In this document: one piece after another, positions 40,331 through 49,789 of the stretch
Position numbering within the stretch: the first letter of the stretch is position 1
Layout: every line of letters begins with the position of its first letter
From: Campylobacter sp. RM6914
GTDB taxonomy: Bacteria; Campylobacterota; Campylobacteria; Campylobacterales; Campylobacteraceae
Reading direction: 5' to 3'
Assembly: GCF_004803835.1 (NCBI RefSeq)
Contig: NZ_CP012545.1
Coordinates: 1,488,001 to 1,552,000, forward strand
DNA: 64,000 nt
Program-made: the position numbers and the translations under genes
Notes under the pieces: model-generated
What the model was told of the DNA's origin: nothing
The model's input: only the letters and a program-made list of their open reading frames with translations
Database searches by the model: none

Positions 40331-40357
40331 AAAAGGGCTTTAGAGTAAAGCCCTTTT
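40331..40357 (-). terminator. Intrinsic terminator after fdhC
   Basis: A perfect 12-bp inverted repeat, AAAAGGGCTTTA-GAG-TAAAGCCCTTTT as read on the plus strand, with a run of T on the minus-strand side. It lies 8 bp after the fdhC stop and 18 bp before the fdhD start. Strong by stem length and GC core; it should end the fdhABC message. Confidence 0.85.
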
Positions 40358-40364
40358 AAGTGTT

Positions 40365-41309
40365 TTATTTTAGTTTATCGTAAACTTTCTCGTAGTCAGA
40401 TACGGGAATTTTATTTTTAGAGACAAGCTCTTGATACCAGTAATGGTGAAGTACATATACCTCTTCTTCCTCTTTGTATCCATTTACCATAGACCAAATA
40501 GCTCCATGGATAGCAATAGCTGCCATATAGATGTGAACTAGGAAGAATACCGCACAAACGATACCCAAGATATTATGTATGATTACACTCCAGCGAAGAA
40601 CTTCGATCTGTGAAATTCCAAGCCAGTCAGCTACCGGAACCGCTTTAAAGTCAAGAAAATACATCGCAGCACCTGTTGCTATCATAACTAAACCGCCAGG
40701 TATAGCAACCCAGTACCATGCCTTTTGACCGGCATTAAATTTACCTGCCGGAACAGGACGTTTTTTCTTAGACAAATATCCGCCTACTATGAACATCCAG
40801 CGGATATCATAAACCGCAGGAAGCATTCTAATAGTCCAGTAAAATATCATAGGAAATACTGAGATCGTAAAGAAAACAGTAGCGATAACGTGTAAATCTT
40901 GCATGAAATTTACAAATGCACCGCCGCCAAATGAGCTACCCCACATCATAATTATACCGGTAGGAACCAATATAACCCATGAAAGAGCAGCAATACCGTG
41001 AGAAATTCTCTCAACTATGTCAAACGCATAAACTTTTTTACCGTCGTGGCTAAAGTGTTTTGGACCGATGATTAAAAAGTGCAGGATAAATGCACCAATA
41101 ACCGCCAAAATAATCGCTACAACGCCGTAAGCAAAGTAGTTATTTCCTTGGATGAATGTAAAAATTTCACCCATTCCGCCTTCGTAACCTTTTATGTTTT
41201 CAACTCTACCCGCAGCCCAAACATTACTGTCATACTGATTTGTTCCATCAGGTAAATGCAAAGCAAAAGCACTCATTACACAGGCAATAAAAGCTAATAT
41301 TACTCTCAT
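40365..41309 (-). CDS. fdhC: Formate dehydrogenase cytochrome b subunit
   Basis: 314 residues from ATG 41309. The gamma subunit anchors the periplasmic FdhAB to the inner membrane and passes electrons from formate to menaquinone through b-type hemes. A signal-like first segment (MRVILAFIACVMSAFALHLP) is followed by four membrane helices with heme His residues (ERISHGIAALSW, HNILGIVCAVFFLVHIYMA). ATG 41309 has AAAGGACAGAGT upstream and overlaps the fdhB stop as ATGA; a start at 41342 would add 11 residues inside fdhB. Confidence 0.93.
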   Translation of the reverse strand: MRVILAFIACVMSAFALHLPDGTNQYDSNVWAAGRVENIKGYEGGMGEIFTFIQGNNYFAYGVVAIILAVIGAFILHFLIIGPKHFSHDGKKVYAFDIVERISHGIAALSWVILVPTGIIMMWGSSFGGGAFVNFMQDLHVIATVFFTISVFPMIFYWTIRMLPAVYDIRWMFIVGGYLSKKKRPVPAGKFNAGQKAWYWVAIPGGLVMIATGAAMYFLDFKAVPVADWLGISQIEVLRWSVIIHNILGIVCAVFFLVHIYMAAIAIHGAIWSMVNGYKEEEEVYVLHHYWYQELVSKNKIPVSDYEKVYDKLK

Positions 41310-41941
41310 ACTCTGTCCTTTGTATAATACGCGATTTTCCATGTCGGAGATTCTTTGATGTTTTTAACACCATATCCTCTTGCGCTGACCCGATCAAGAT
41401 AAATCTGCTCTATTATATCAGATTCTCCCACAAGTAAAGCTTTTGTCGAACACATAGCCGCGCAAACAGGCACTTTTCCTTCTGCTATACGATTTTGACC
41501 ATACTCTTCAAATTCATGCTCTGAATTTGTTTGGATATTAACACCGCCGGCACACATAGTACATTTATCCATGCTACCTTTTGCACCAAAAACACCCTCT
41601 CTAGGGAATTGTGGAGCACCGAAAGGACAAGCATATAAGCAGTAACCGCAACCTATACAAACCTCTTTATCGTGAAGAACGATACCATCAGGACGTATAA
41701 CAAAGCAGTCAACCGGACAAACAAGCGAACAAGGCGCATCTTCGCAGTGCATACAAGCTATAGACGTAGATACCTCTTTGCCTATAACTCCTTCGTTTAG
41801 CGTAATAACACGGCGTCTTCTAACGCCGATAGGAAGCTCGTGAGCCTCATCACATGCGACCGCACAACCGTTGCAGTCAATACAACGGTCGTTGTCACAG
41901 TAAAATTTTAGTCTATTATTTTGATTAAATTCGCTCATCAT
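41306..41941 (-). CDS. fdhB: Formate dehydrogenase iron-sulfur subunit
   Basis: 211 residues. Four ferredoxin-like cysteine clusters: CIDCNGCAVACDEAH, CMHCEDAPCSLVCPVDC, CIGCGYCLYACPFGAPQ and CTMCAGG with a later C-x3-C. It carries electrons from the FdhA active site to the cytochrome b subunit. There is no signal peptide, so it is exported with FdhA through Tat. Two ATGs in a row (41941 and 41938) lie behind AAGGAG; the second has the better spacing. Overlaps fdhC by 4 bp. Confidence 0.95.
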   Translation of the reverse strand: MMSEFNQNNRLKFYCDNDRCIDCNGCAVACDEAHELPIGVRRRRVITLNEGVIGKEVSTSIACMHCEDAPCSLVCPVDCFVIRPDGIVLHDKEVCIGCGYCLYACPFGAPQFPREGVFGAKGSMDKCTMCAGGVNIQTNSEHEFEEYGQNRIAEGKVPVCAAMCSTKALLVGESDIIEQIYLDRVSARGYGVKNIKESPTWKIAYYTKDRV

Positions 41942-41948
41942 AGTCTCC

Positions 41949-44762
41949 TTACGCCTTCTCTATCCTACACAAACCACCTTTTGTTTCAGGGATTTGAGTA
42001 ACAATATCATATCCGTAATTCGCAACAGTGTTTGCACTCTCGCCTACGGCAAAAGGTTTAGTTCCATCAGGGAAATTTCCCGTCATATCAACGCCCTGCA
42101 TAACACCCGTAAAGTGGAATGGCAAGAACACCATACCAGGAAGAACAGACGGAACAACACGTGCCTTGACTTTTATCTTCGTGCCTTCAGGTGAATGTAT
42201 CCATATCATATCGCCGTCTTTAAGATTATAATCTTTAGCCATATCAGGATGGATGTCGGCAAACATTTCAGGTGTTAGTCTTGCTAGGTATTTACTAGCT
42301 CTAGTTTCCATACCTGCACCACTCATATTTACTAAGCGAGCAGTTATTAAGTTTACAGGAAATTCTTTTGAGAAATCCTTGCTTAGCTGCAAGCTCTTGT
42401 ATTGAGTATGAACACGATAGTGGTTTGGCTTATCTTCAAAGTTTGGATACTTTTGCGCTAGGTCATGACGTGGTGAGTGCAATGGCTCTCTGTGTTTTGG
42501 AATTTGATCGACAAATGTCCAAACAATAGTTCTAGCTCTTGCATTTCCATATGGAGCAATGCCCTTTTCCATACATTTTTTAGCGATTATACCACTTCCG
42601 TCAGTCGCCCATGTAGCGCCCATTGCTTCACGCTCTTCATCGGTTAGAGTTATGCCAAGCACTGCTTCGATATTTGCTTTTGTTATTTGAGGATAACCGC
42701 CGTTTACAACACCCCCAACAGGAGCAGAGCCCTCAGCTGCCAACTGGCTAACACCGTTGTGCTCTAGTCCAAAGCGATTTCTAAAGCCCATACCGCCTTT
42801 CATAACAGGAACATCTACGTTATATAGTATCGGGCTGCCTGGGTGATCTTCTGTCCAGCAAGGCCATGGAAGTCCGTAGTACTCTCCCTCAACAGGAGTT
42901 CCTGGTTTACCAAGAAGTGTTTTCTCGTCAAATTTATCCCAGTTTTCTTGGTGATTTTTTAGTCTTTCAGGCGTCCAACCGGTAAGGCCGATAGATTTTA
43001 CTATTTTTGCTATTTCGCGAGTTGCTGCTTCAGGCCATTCAATGTTACCGTTTGCATCACGGATAGTGCGAGTTAGTTCATCATAGAATCCCAAACGCTT
43101 AGCTAGCTCAAATAAAATTTCATGATCCGGTTTGCTTTCATACATTGCGTTAGAAATTTTGCTTCTCCATTGACCGCTTCTGTTTGTAGCTACAACTGTT
43201 CCGCTGTTTTCAAACTGTGATGTAGCAGGAAGTAAAAATACATTATCTTTTTTGTTTGTTATAATTCCCGCTTCATTTACAAATGGATCGGCTAAAACCA
43301 AAAGCTCCAACGCGTCAAGACCCTCTTGAACCTTAACTTGTTGAGCAGTTGAAGTTATACCGTTGCCTATAACAACAAGAGCCTTTAGTGCATCTCCCGC
43401 ATTTTCTATCGCATCATTTCCATCTTTGCCGTTTAATGCGCCTGCCCACCATCTAGCTAGTGTAAAGCCGGGTTTAAACATCCATTCAGGTTTGATGTAA
43501 TTTTTTTGTAACCATTCGTATTCTACGCCCCACATTTTGGCAAAATACTTCCAAGTTTCTTCATTTTTAGCATAATAACCAGGTAAGCTATCAGGAGCAT
43601 TTGCCATATCGCTAGCACCTTGAACGTTATCGTGACCGCGAAGGATGTTACAGCCGCCGCCCTCTTTACCCATGTTGCCTATAACTAATTGCAAAATAGA
43701 AGCTATACGAGTATTTGAACTACCGATAGTGTGTTGTGTTAGACCCATTGCCCATACTACACATCCGGGTTTGTTTTTAGCAAAAGCTTCTGTTACTTCA
43801 AGTAGTTTTTCAGGCTTGCAGCCGGTTACATCCTCAACTACTTCAGGTGTCCAGTGCTCAGCCTCTTTACGAATTTCATCCATTCCATAAACACGATCTT
43901 CGATAAATTTCTTATCTTCCCAGCCGTTTTTAAAGATCAAATGCATCATACCATACATAAACGGTATGTCTGTTCCAGGACGAATTTGAGCAAAAATATC
44001 AGCTTTTGCCGCAGTTCTTGTGTATCTTGGTTCAACTACGATTAGTTTCGCACCGTTGTTTTCTTTAGCCTTTAAAAAGTGTCTAAAACCAACAGGGTGA
44101 TTTACCGCTGGGTTTGCACCTATTATAAATATAGATTTTGAGTTTTGGATATCTCCAAGGTGGTTTGTCATTGCGCCATAACCCCACGTATTCGCCACAC
44201 CGGCGACTGTTGCGCTATGTCAAATTCTTGCTTGGTGATCTAAGTTATTTGTCCCAAACATTGCAGCAAATTTACTGATGTAGTAACTTTGCTCGTTGCT
44301 ATCTTTTGCAGATCCTAAGAACATTACTTGTTCAGGGTTTTTCTCTCTATATTTTTTTAGTTGTTCAGCTATTCTATCAAACGCTTCGGTATAGCTTATG
44401 CGTTTCCATTTGCCGTTTTCTTTTACCATAGGGTATTTTACACGACAATGTGAACGTACCATATCGATAACGTCGCTTCCCTTACAGCAGTGTCCGCCTG
44501 CGCTTATCGGGTGATCTTGTGCTACCTCTTGGCGTACCCAAACTCCGTCTACGACTTCGCCCATTACACCACAGCCTACAGAGCAAATACTGCAAATCGA
44601 TTTAACCATTTTTGAACCCGGATATGGGTTGCCTATCTCATGAGCCGTAGCTTTTCTAACGGCATCACTAGCAAATGCGCTACCTGCACCGGCAATAGCA
44701 CCCAAGGATGCCATTTTAAGAAAAGAGCGTCTGCCCACTAAAGGCGATGCATTTTCTATCAT
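41949..44762 (-). CDS. fdhA: Formate dehydrogenase catalytic subunit FdhA, a selenoprotein (Sec181)
   Basis: 937 residues if UGA at 44222-44220 is selenocysteine. It oxidises formate to CO2 at a Mo/W-bis-MGD site on the periplasmic face. N-terminal Tat signal RRSFLKMASLGAIAGAGSAFA, then a 4Fe-4S site (CSICSVGCGVMGEV), then NLDHQARI-Sec-HSATVAGVA, the Fdh-N active-site motif. After it come GAMTNHLGDI, INPAVNHPVGFRH-type NAD-free MGD-binding motifs and the C-terminal MopB barrel (FLPFHFTGV). Stop-based calling yields two pieces (44762-44220 and 44198-41949), but both are in one frame joined by the UGA, with a hairpin 13 nt downstream. Operon order is chaperone, Tat small protein, fdhA, fdhB, fdhC. 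Confidence 0.97.
44192..44206 (-). promoter_or_regulatory. Putative bacterial SECIS hairpin in fdhA
   Basis: On the minus strand TCGCC-GGTGT-GGCGA follows the UGA after 13 nt: a perfect 5-bp stem with a 5-nt loop containing GU. Position and loop match bacterial SECIS elements bound by SelB. Confidence 0.75.
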
Positions 44763-44793
44763 TTCCTCTTCCTTTCATTATTATTGTTTTTAT

Positions 44794-44967
44794 CTATTTT
44801 GCTTGTTTATAGTAAAATTCCCAAGTTTTACTTCTTTTATATAAAACTTGCTTTGTTTGCTCGTCCTCTTTGACTTCGAGCGCCTTAGATCCAACAGCTA
44901 CGGCACCCACCGCAGTTGTTCCTAACATAAGTTTTTTTATAAACTCACGTCTACTCTTTTTTTCCAT
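44794..44967 (-). CDS. Small Tat-signal protein of the formate dehydrogenase operon
   Basis: 57 residues from ATG 44967 (AAAGGAAAC upstream; a longer reading to 44994 adds nine residues without an SD). The N-terminus SRREFIKKLMLGTTAVGAVAVG is a twin-arginine signal, and a short charged tail (YKRSKTWEFYYKQAK) follows. Such small proteins precede fdhA in Campylobacterota (Cj1513c position) and are thought to accompany FdhA through Tat. Exact role unknown. Confidence 0.85.
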   Translation of the reverse strand: MEKKSRREFIKKLMLGTTAVGAVAVGSKALEVKEDEQTKQVLYKRSKTWEFYYKQAK

Positions 44968-45021
44968 AAAGTTTCCTTTCTGTGTTATAGCCACTCTTTT
45001 TTATTATCGTTCTTATTTCGT

Positions 45022-45744
45022 TTATACATCACTACTAAGCTCTCGCTCAAGGCGTTTAGCTCGTCTGTTTTGTTCTCTTCTTAAAGCCTCTGAGCGTGAT
45101 ACTCCGTCTTGAACCTTTATCTTTCTATCTACGATAGGTTTTGGTGTTTCGTAAAAAATTCTTTCAAATTCTATAAAATTTTGTAGAATGATACAGGCTA
45201 GCGCATAAGCGTCTGAATTTTCATGCTCATAAACAGCATCTATGAAGTCATCTATGTTTGGATTTATAATAGTTTTAAAAAGCTGTGAGGCAAATTCTCC
45301 ACTCTCTTCGTCATCTGAAATTTGAGAACTTAAAAACTCTTGCATAAGCGCAAAACAAAATCCAACATTGTCTTCATTCTCTTTAAAATCTACTTCATTT
45401 CTTCTGATCTTGGTTTTAGCAAGTATTTTTCTAACTCTAGCACACGCACTTCCGGTCTCATAACCCTCTTCATAAAAAGAAAAACTGTTGTGTATAGCAT
45501 GTGGTGGAGCATGAAATATATCGTCGTATTCTTGCACGATATTTTCAAGGTTTTGTGTATTAAATTTTAATAAAAGGTTGTCTATTGCTTTGGCGCATTC
45601 ATCATTAAGAGGGGACTGTTTTATGATATTTAAAAGGTCTAAAACCTTATCATAGCGATTTTGTTTATCTGTAAAAACAAAAAGTTGCGAAAATAGCAGA
45701 TAATAAATTCGCCTAGCGTTTAAGACACTTTTTGTATCGCTCAT
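45022..45744 (-). CDS. TorD/DmsD-family chaperone for formate dehydrogenase
   Basis: 240 residues, all-helical. TorD-family landmarks are YYLLFSQLFVF near the start, EYDDIFHAPPHAIHNSFSFYEEGYE (E-x-x-x-F-x-x-P type, shortened here to its core YDDIFHAPPHAIHNS), and FCFALMQEFLSS. These redox-enzyme maturation proteins hold the Tat substrate, insert cofactor and proof-read. First gene of the fdh operon (Cj1514c position), AAGGAAA SD before ATG 45744. The C-terminal ~30 residues are basic. Confidence 0.85.
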   Translation of the reverse strand: MSDTKSVLNARRIYYLLFSQLFVFTDKQNRYDKVLDLLNIIKQSPLNDECAKAIDNLLLKFNTQNLENIVQEYDDIFHAPPHAIHNSFSFYEEGYETGSACARVRKILAKTKIRRNEVDFKENEDNVGFCFALMQEFLSSQISDDEESGEFASQLFKTIINPNIDDFIDAVYEHENSDAYALACIILQNFIEFERIFYETPKPIVDRKIKVQDGVSRSEALRREQNRRAKRLERELSSDV

Positions 45745-46084
45745 TTTATTTCCTTATTTTAAGCTCCCTAAAGAAGCCATTTTGATAACTCAATATTATC
45801 CATTTTTGAAAATTTATCACAACTTTGCTTAGTAGCTAGTCTTAAAAAAATATAAGTTTTTAAAATTAAACGTTACTTAAATATGCCTTAATTGCATATT
45901 ATAATTTTGATGTTTTTGTGCGATTTTCGTGTTAAAACTACATCGAAATCTTTTACAAAACTCACAGAAGATATAACAAAGTTGCCTTTTAAAAGCTATT
46001 TGCCCAATCCAAAAAAGTAAAAATTCTAAAAAGCAACTCGTTTTTCATATAAGCATATCCGACTTTTTGGTCAAATTTATAATT
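45745..46084. promoter_or_regulatory. 340-bp control region of the fdh operon
   Basis: Gene-free gap between nspC and the fdh chaperone gene. On the minus strand TATAAT at 45898-45903, in AT-rich surroundings, is a candidate -10 about 155 bp before the chaperone ATG. The length suggests a long leader or several regulator sites, such as for ModE or an anaerobic regulator, but no palindrome is clear. No ORF or RNA gene is seen. Confidence 0.4.
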
Positions 46085-47227
46085 TTAGTTTCTATCTCGG
46101 TAGCTCTCAAAGCCAAACTTCCTAAGCGTCTTTATCTCGCCGTTTTGTTTAAGCAGGAGCAAATCCGGCAGCATAATACCGTTAAAAGTCGTGTTTTTTA
46201 CGATTGTGTAGTGAATTTGATCCTCAAATATCACCTTGTCGCCGATCTTTAATTCGTTCTCGAATTTATAGTCTGCATTTCCTGCATCTTGCCCTACGAT
46301 ATCTCCTGCTAAACAAGTGTTGCCCCCAAAGCGGTAGCTAAATTTGCCGTTTTTACTCTCGCCTCTTACGGCAGGGCGATAAGGCATGAGGATGGTATCT
46401 GGCATGTGCGCCTCGGCAGAAGTATCTAAAATGGCGATATTTTTCTCATTTTCTACTATATCAAGCACGCTTGAGATCAAAAATCCAGTCTGCCAGCCAA
46501 CTGCCTCTCCAGGCTCAAGATAAACCTCGACGCCGTATTTCTCACGAAAATTTTTAATAAGCGAGATGAGCAAATCTACATCATAATCGGCCCGTGTAAT
46601 ATGGTGTCCGCCACCAAAATTTATCCATTTCATCTTTGGTATAAACTCTCCAAATTTCTCCTCAAACGCCATTAACACGGTCTCTAAGCTTTGCGCACTC
46701 TCCTCACAAAGTGCATGAAAATGCAGCCCCGTGATACCTTCCAGCATTTCAGGCTTGAAATTTGCCCTTGTGATACCAAGACGGCTAAATTTAGCACATG
46801 GATTATACATATCAGTTGGCGACGCAGAGCTCTCTGGGTTGAGGCGAAGCCCACAAACTACGCCGTTTGCTAGCGCTTTATCTTTAAATTTCGCCCATTG
46901 ATTAAAGCTATTAAAAACCACGTGTTTTGAGATAGCCATTATCTCCTCAAAGTCCTCATCTTTAAAGGCTGGAGAGTAGGTGTGGATCTCGCCTTTTACG
47001 AACTCATGAGCAAATTTAGCTTCCCAAAGTCCGCTACAAGTCGCTCCGTCAAGATACTCGCTAACGATATCCATAACTCCGCTTAGAGCAAAGCCTTTAA
47101 GCGCGACTAAAATTTTAGCCCCACTCTCATCTTTAACGCGCTTTAAAAGCTCTAAATTTTTACGCAAAAGCGCCTCTTCGCAGACGTATGCCGGGGTTTT
47201 TATCGAATTTATTACATCATTTATCAT
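46085..47227 (-). CDS. nspC: Carboxynorspermidine/carboxyspermidine decarboxylase
   Basis: 380 residues. A fold-type III PLP decarboxylase related to LysA: ILVALKGFALSGVMD holds the PLP Lys, GLHFHALCEESAQSLE and WINFGGGHHIT bind cofactor, and YLEPGEAVGWQTG is the phosphate loop; CLAGDIVGQD carries the active-site Cys. It makes spermidine (or norspermidine) from the carboxy precursor, the alternative route used by Campylobacter. Its partner dehydrogenase is encoded at 55046-56260. Confidence 0.93.
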   Translation of the reverse strand: MINDVINSIKTPAYVCEEALLRKNLELLKRVKDESGAKILVALKGFALSGVMDIVSEYLDGATCSGLWEAKFAHEFVKGEIHTYSPAFKDEDFEEIMAISKHVVFNSFNQWAKFKDKALANGVVCGLRLNPESSASPTDMYNPCAKFSRLGITRANFKPEMLEGITGLHFHALCEESAQSLETVLMAFEEKFGEFIPKMKWINFGGGHHITRADYDVDLLISLIKNFREKYGVEVYLEPGEAVGWQTGFLISSVLDIVENEKNIAILDTSAEAHMPDTILMPYRPAVRGESKNGKFSYRFGGNTCLAGDIVGQDAGNADYKFENELKIGDKVIFEDQIHYTIVKNTTFNGIMLPDLLLLKQNGEIKTLRKFGFESYRDRN

Positions 47228-47269
47228 TTTATTCCTTTATATTGCAAAAGTCGTTTTTGCGCTCTAGTG

Positions 47270-47884
47270 CTACTTAAATTTCTTTTTTAACGACTTTAAT
47301 ACAAATTTAATAAGCAAAAGCCCTTTTGAGCGATGTGAAATTTCAAGCTTCACATCATCTTTGAGCTCTCCGAGTGTATGATTAAAACCGTTTGGGATAA
47401 AAAGCGCGTCATATCCAAAACCGTTTTCACCTCTTTCTTTATCAATCGCCATTCCGTTCATAAAACCATGTGCGCTAAATTCACCGTATTTTGAAGCCAC
47501 TGCGATACAGGCCGTATAATGCGCCTTTGAGCTTTTAACGTTTTTATTTTTTAGTCCTTCGATCAGCTTTGCACGGTTGCTGGCATCAGTAGCTCCCTCG
47601 CCACTATATCTAGCCGAGTAAATTCCGGGCGCGCCACCTAAAACATCGACACTTATGCCACTGTCATCGCTTAATGCGATAAATTCATCTTGCAAATTTA
47701 ACTCGCAAAGCTTCTTAAAAACCGCGCGAGCTTTGATGAGTGCATTTTGCTTAAAGTCCTCTCCGTTTTCAACTATCTCAAACGGCGACATGATCTCGCT
47801 TAATGCGTAAATTTCATACTCTTTTAGAAATTCTCTTATCTCTTTTACCTTACCTTTGTTTGATGTTGCAAGTACTATTTTCAT
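47270..47884 (-). CDS. rdgB: Non-canonical purine NTP pyrophosphatase (RdgB/HAM1)
   Basis: 204 residues. RdgB hydrolyses dITP, ITP and XTP to keep hypoxanthine and xanthine out of DNA and RNA. It begins [17 protein letters not shown] and has [26 protein letters not shown] and [13 protein letters not shown], all typical. Overlaps the upstream lipoprotein gene by 4 bp. Followed on the same strand by nspC after 42 bp. Confidence 0.96.
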   Translation of the reverse strand: MKIVLATSNKGKVKEIREFLKEYEIYALSEIMSPFEIVENGEDFKQNALIKARAVFKKLCELNLQDEFIALSDDSGISVDVLGGAPGIYSARYSGEGATDASNRAKLIEGLKNKNVKSSKAHYTACIAVASKYGEFSAHGFMNGMAIDKERGENGFGYDALFIPNGFNHTLGELKDDVKLEISHRSKGLLLIKFVLKSLKKKFK

Positions 47885-48375
47885 TTGTTTTGCTCACAAA
47901 ATTCTTTATCGATCATACATGCTTTTTTATGATACTCGCTTGCTATACTTTCATCTTTTTTTATAACTTCACCCATACCAACCGTATGCAATCTAGCAAG
48001 ATAAGCGCAAGATAGAGCATCTTGTAGTTCACACGCCTTTTTCAAAGCCTCAAAACCACCTTTAATATCTGAACTTCCCATTAAAAGTCGCCCTAGTTTT
48101 GCGCAAGCTAACGCATGATCAAACTCGCAAGCTTTGGTAAATCTCTTAATTGCCGATGGTTTATTTTGCGCATGCAAATAAAGCTGACCATCCGCATAAC
48201 ACGCCTGCGCATGGTTCATAGCGCACGCACTATCTACGTTTTTCTTAGCCTTATCATAGTCCTTAACTTTCATTGCCGCTTCAAAATTTTCAAAATGCTT
48301 TTGTGCGGTATCCGGCTTAGCGCAACCCACCAGCAAAATCATCACAAACAAAATCCCCGCAAAGATTTTATACAT
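47881..48375 (-). CDS. Sel1-like repeat lipoprotein
   Basis: 164 residues. Lipoprotein signal peptide [18 protein letters not shown] with lipobox LVGC and acylated Cys18. The mature part has about three Sel1-like 36-residue repeats with paired Cys ([48 protein letters not shown]), the Cys-rich subtype seen in Helicobacter Hcp proteins, in which each repeat is stapled by a disulfide. Function unknown; probably periplasmic scaffold. Upstream of rdgB, divergent from the MFS gene. Confidence 0.85.
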   Translation of the reverse strand: MYKIFAGILFVMILLVGCAKPDTAQKHFENFEAAMKVKDYDKAKKNVDSACAMNHAQACYADGQLYLHAQNKPSAIKRFTKACEFDHALACAKLGRLLMGSSDIKGGFEALKKACELQDALSCAYLARLHTVGMGEVIKKDESIASEYHKKACMIDKEFCEQNK

Positions 48376-48441
48376 CCTCGCTCCTTAAAAAATAATACGG
48401 ATTTTATCAAAAAACACTTTAAATTTTAAGTCTTTTTAGTG

Positions 48442-48447
48442 TAAAAT
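48442..48447 (+). promoter_or_regulatory. Candidate -10 of the MFS exporter gene
   Basis: TAAAAT within AGTGTAAAATC, 25 bp before ATG 48473; AAAGGAAA serves as SD. Confidence 0.4.
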
Positions 48448-48472
48448 CTATATTTTTCAAAGGAAATTTTTA

Positions 48473-49774
48473 ATGTTTAAAAGCGTTTTGCCTATATCTT
48501 TTATCATTGGTAGTAGATTTTTTGGTATTTTTATCATTCTTCCGGTTATCAGCCTTTATGCGCTTGAGCTTGATGGTTCAAACGAATTTCTAATCGGCGT
48601 TCTAATCGGTGTTTACGCGCTCATGCAGGTGATCTTCCAGATACCTTTTGGCTATCTTTCGGATCGTTTCGGACGCAAGGTTACACTACTTTTTGGACTT
48701 TTAGTCTTTATCGTCGGTGGATTTATCTGTGCGTGGGCGCAAGATATTTATACCATGATTCTTGGTCGTTTAGTCCAAGGCGTAGGCGCGATAGGTGGCG
48801 TGGCGACGGCACTTATAAGCGACAACACAAAAGAAGAGATGCGCGGTAAGGCTATGGCGATAATGGGTGGCTTTATCGGAGTTTCATTTGCGCTTTCAAT
48901 GCTTATAGCTCCAGCAATGAGCGCTAAATTTGGACTTTCAAGCCTCTTTTATCTTAGTATCATGCTTACTTTTTTAAGCATTATCTTACTCTACACTCTA
49001 GTGCCAAAAGAGCAAAAGATAGAGTCCTTTCGTTCAAAAACTCCATTTTTCAAACTAATCTCAAATAAAAATTTATTTCTCATGAACACTACAAATTTTA
49101 TGCAAAAGATGCTGATGTCTGTCGCATTTTTGATAATTCCTATCGTCTTAGTGCATGATTTTGGCTGGGATAAACAAGAGCTTTGGAAAATCTACTCCAT
49201 TTCCACGGTATTTGGTTTTATGGCCATGGGCTTGGGCGGAGCGATGGGAGAAAAAAGAGGGCTTGGAAAGCAACTTTTGCTCATAGGAATTTTACTATTT
49301 ATTGCGGCTTATCTACTTTTTGGCTTTAGCGCAAACGAGATCATGTTTTGTGCAGGGATCGTGATGTTTTTCATCGGCTTTAATCTTCACGAACCAATAA
49401 TGCAATCAATCGCCTCAAAATTTGCAAAAGCAGGAGAAAAAGGTGCCGCACTTGGAGTGTTTAACTCCTCTGGCTTTATGGGGACATTTATCGGCGGAGT
49501 TGGCGCGGGTGCTTTACTCAAATTTTTCGATCTTGACGCTCTTTGCGGAGTCTTTATTCTGCTTTGTATAGTTTGGCTTATACTTTTAACAAGACTTGAT
49601 AATCCCGCTTTATTTAAAAATTTATACCTAGAGCTTTCTAAGAGTCTAAATTTAAATGAAATTTCACAACTAAAAGGCATAGTTGAGTGCTATAAAACAC
49701 AAACAAACTATGTGATAAAATACAACTCGCAAATCATAACCCAAGATCAGCTCAAAGAAGCACTAGGAATTTAA
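48473..49774 (+). CDS. MFS drug/solute exporter (YajR/CmeG-like)
   Basis: 433 residues, 12 predicted membrane helices. The loop motif GYLSDRFGRKVTLLFGLLVF is MFS motif A, and GRLVQGVGAIGGVATALISD is the drug:H+ antiporter motif. A ~60-residue soluble C-terminal tail (after residue ~375) resembles the YAM domain of YajR. In C. jejuni the gene next to rdgB is cmeG, a multidrug exporter, so this is its likely orthologue. Substrates cannot be told here. Start ATG 48473. Confidence 0.85.
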   Translation: MFKSVLPISFIIGSRFFGIFIILPVISLYALELDGSNEFLIGVLIGVYALMQVIFQIPFGYLSDRFGRKVTLLFGLLVFIVGGFICAWAQDIYTMILGRLVQGVGAIGGVATALISDNTKEEMRGKAMAIMGGFIGVSFALSMLIAPAMSAKFGLSSLFYLSIMLTFLSIILLYTLVPKEQKIESFRSKTPFFKLISNKNLFLMNTTNFMQKMLMSVAFLIIPIVLVHDFGWDKQELWKIYSISTVFGFMAMGLGGAMGEKRGLGKQLLLIGILLFIAAYLLFGFSANEIMFCAGIVMFFIGFNLHEPIMQSIASKFAKAGEKGAALGVFNSSGFMGTFIGGVGAGALLKFFDLDALCGVFILLCIVWLILLTRLDNPALFKNLYLELSKSLNLNEISQLKGIVECYKTQTNYVIKYNSQIITQDQLKEALGI

Positions 49775-49789
49775 GGCATTAGCGATAAA

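Noticed and set aside
41949-44198. A separate gene starting at GTG 44198, with 44220-44762 as another gene or a frameshifted pseudogene
   Set aside because: Both parts are in the same frame, separated by one UGA at the Sec position of the Fdh-N motif, with a SECIS-like hairpin. It is one selenoprotein gene.
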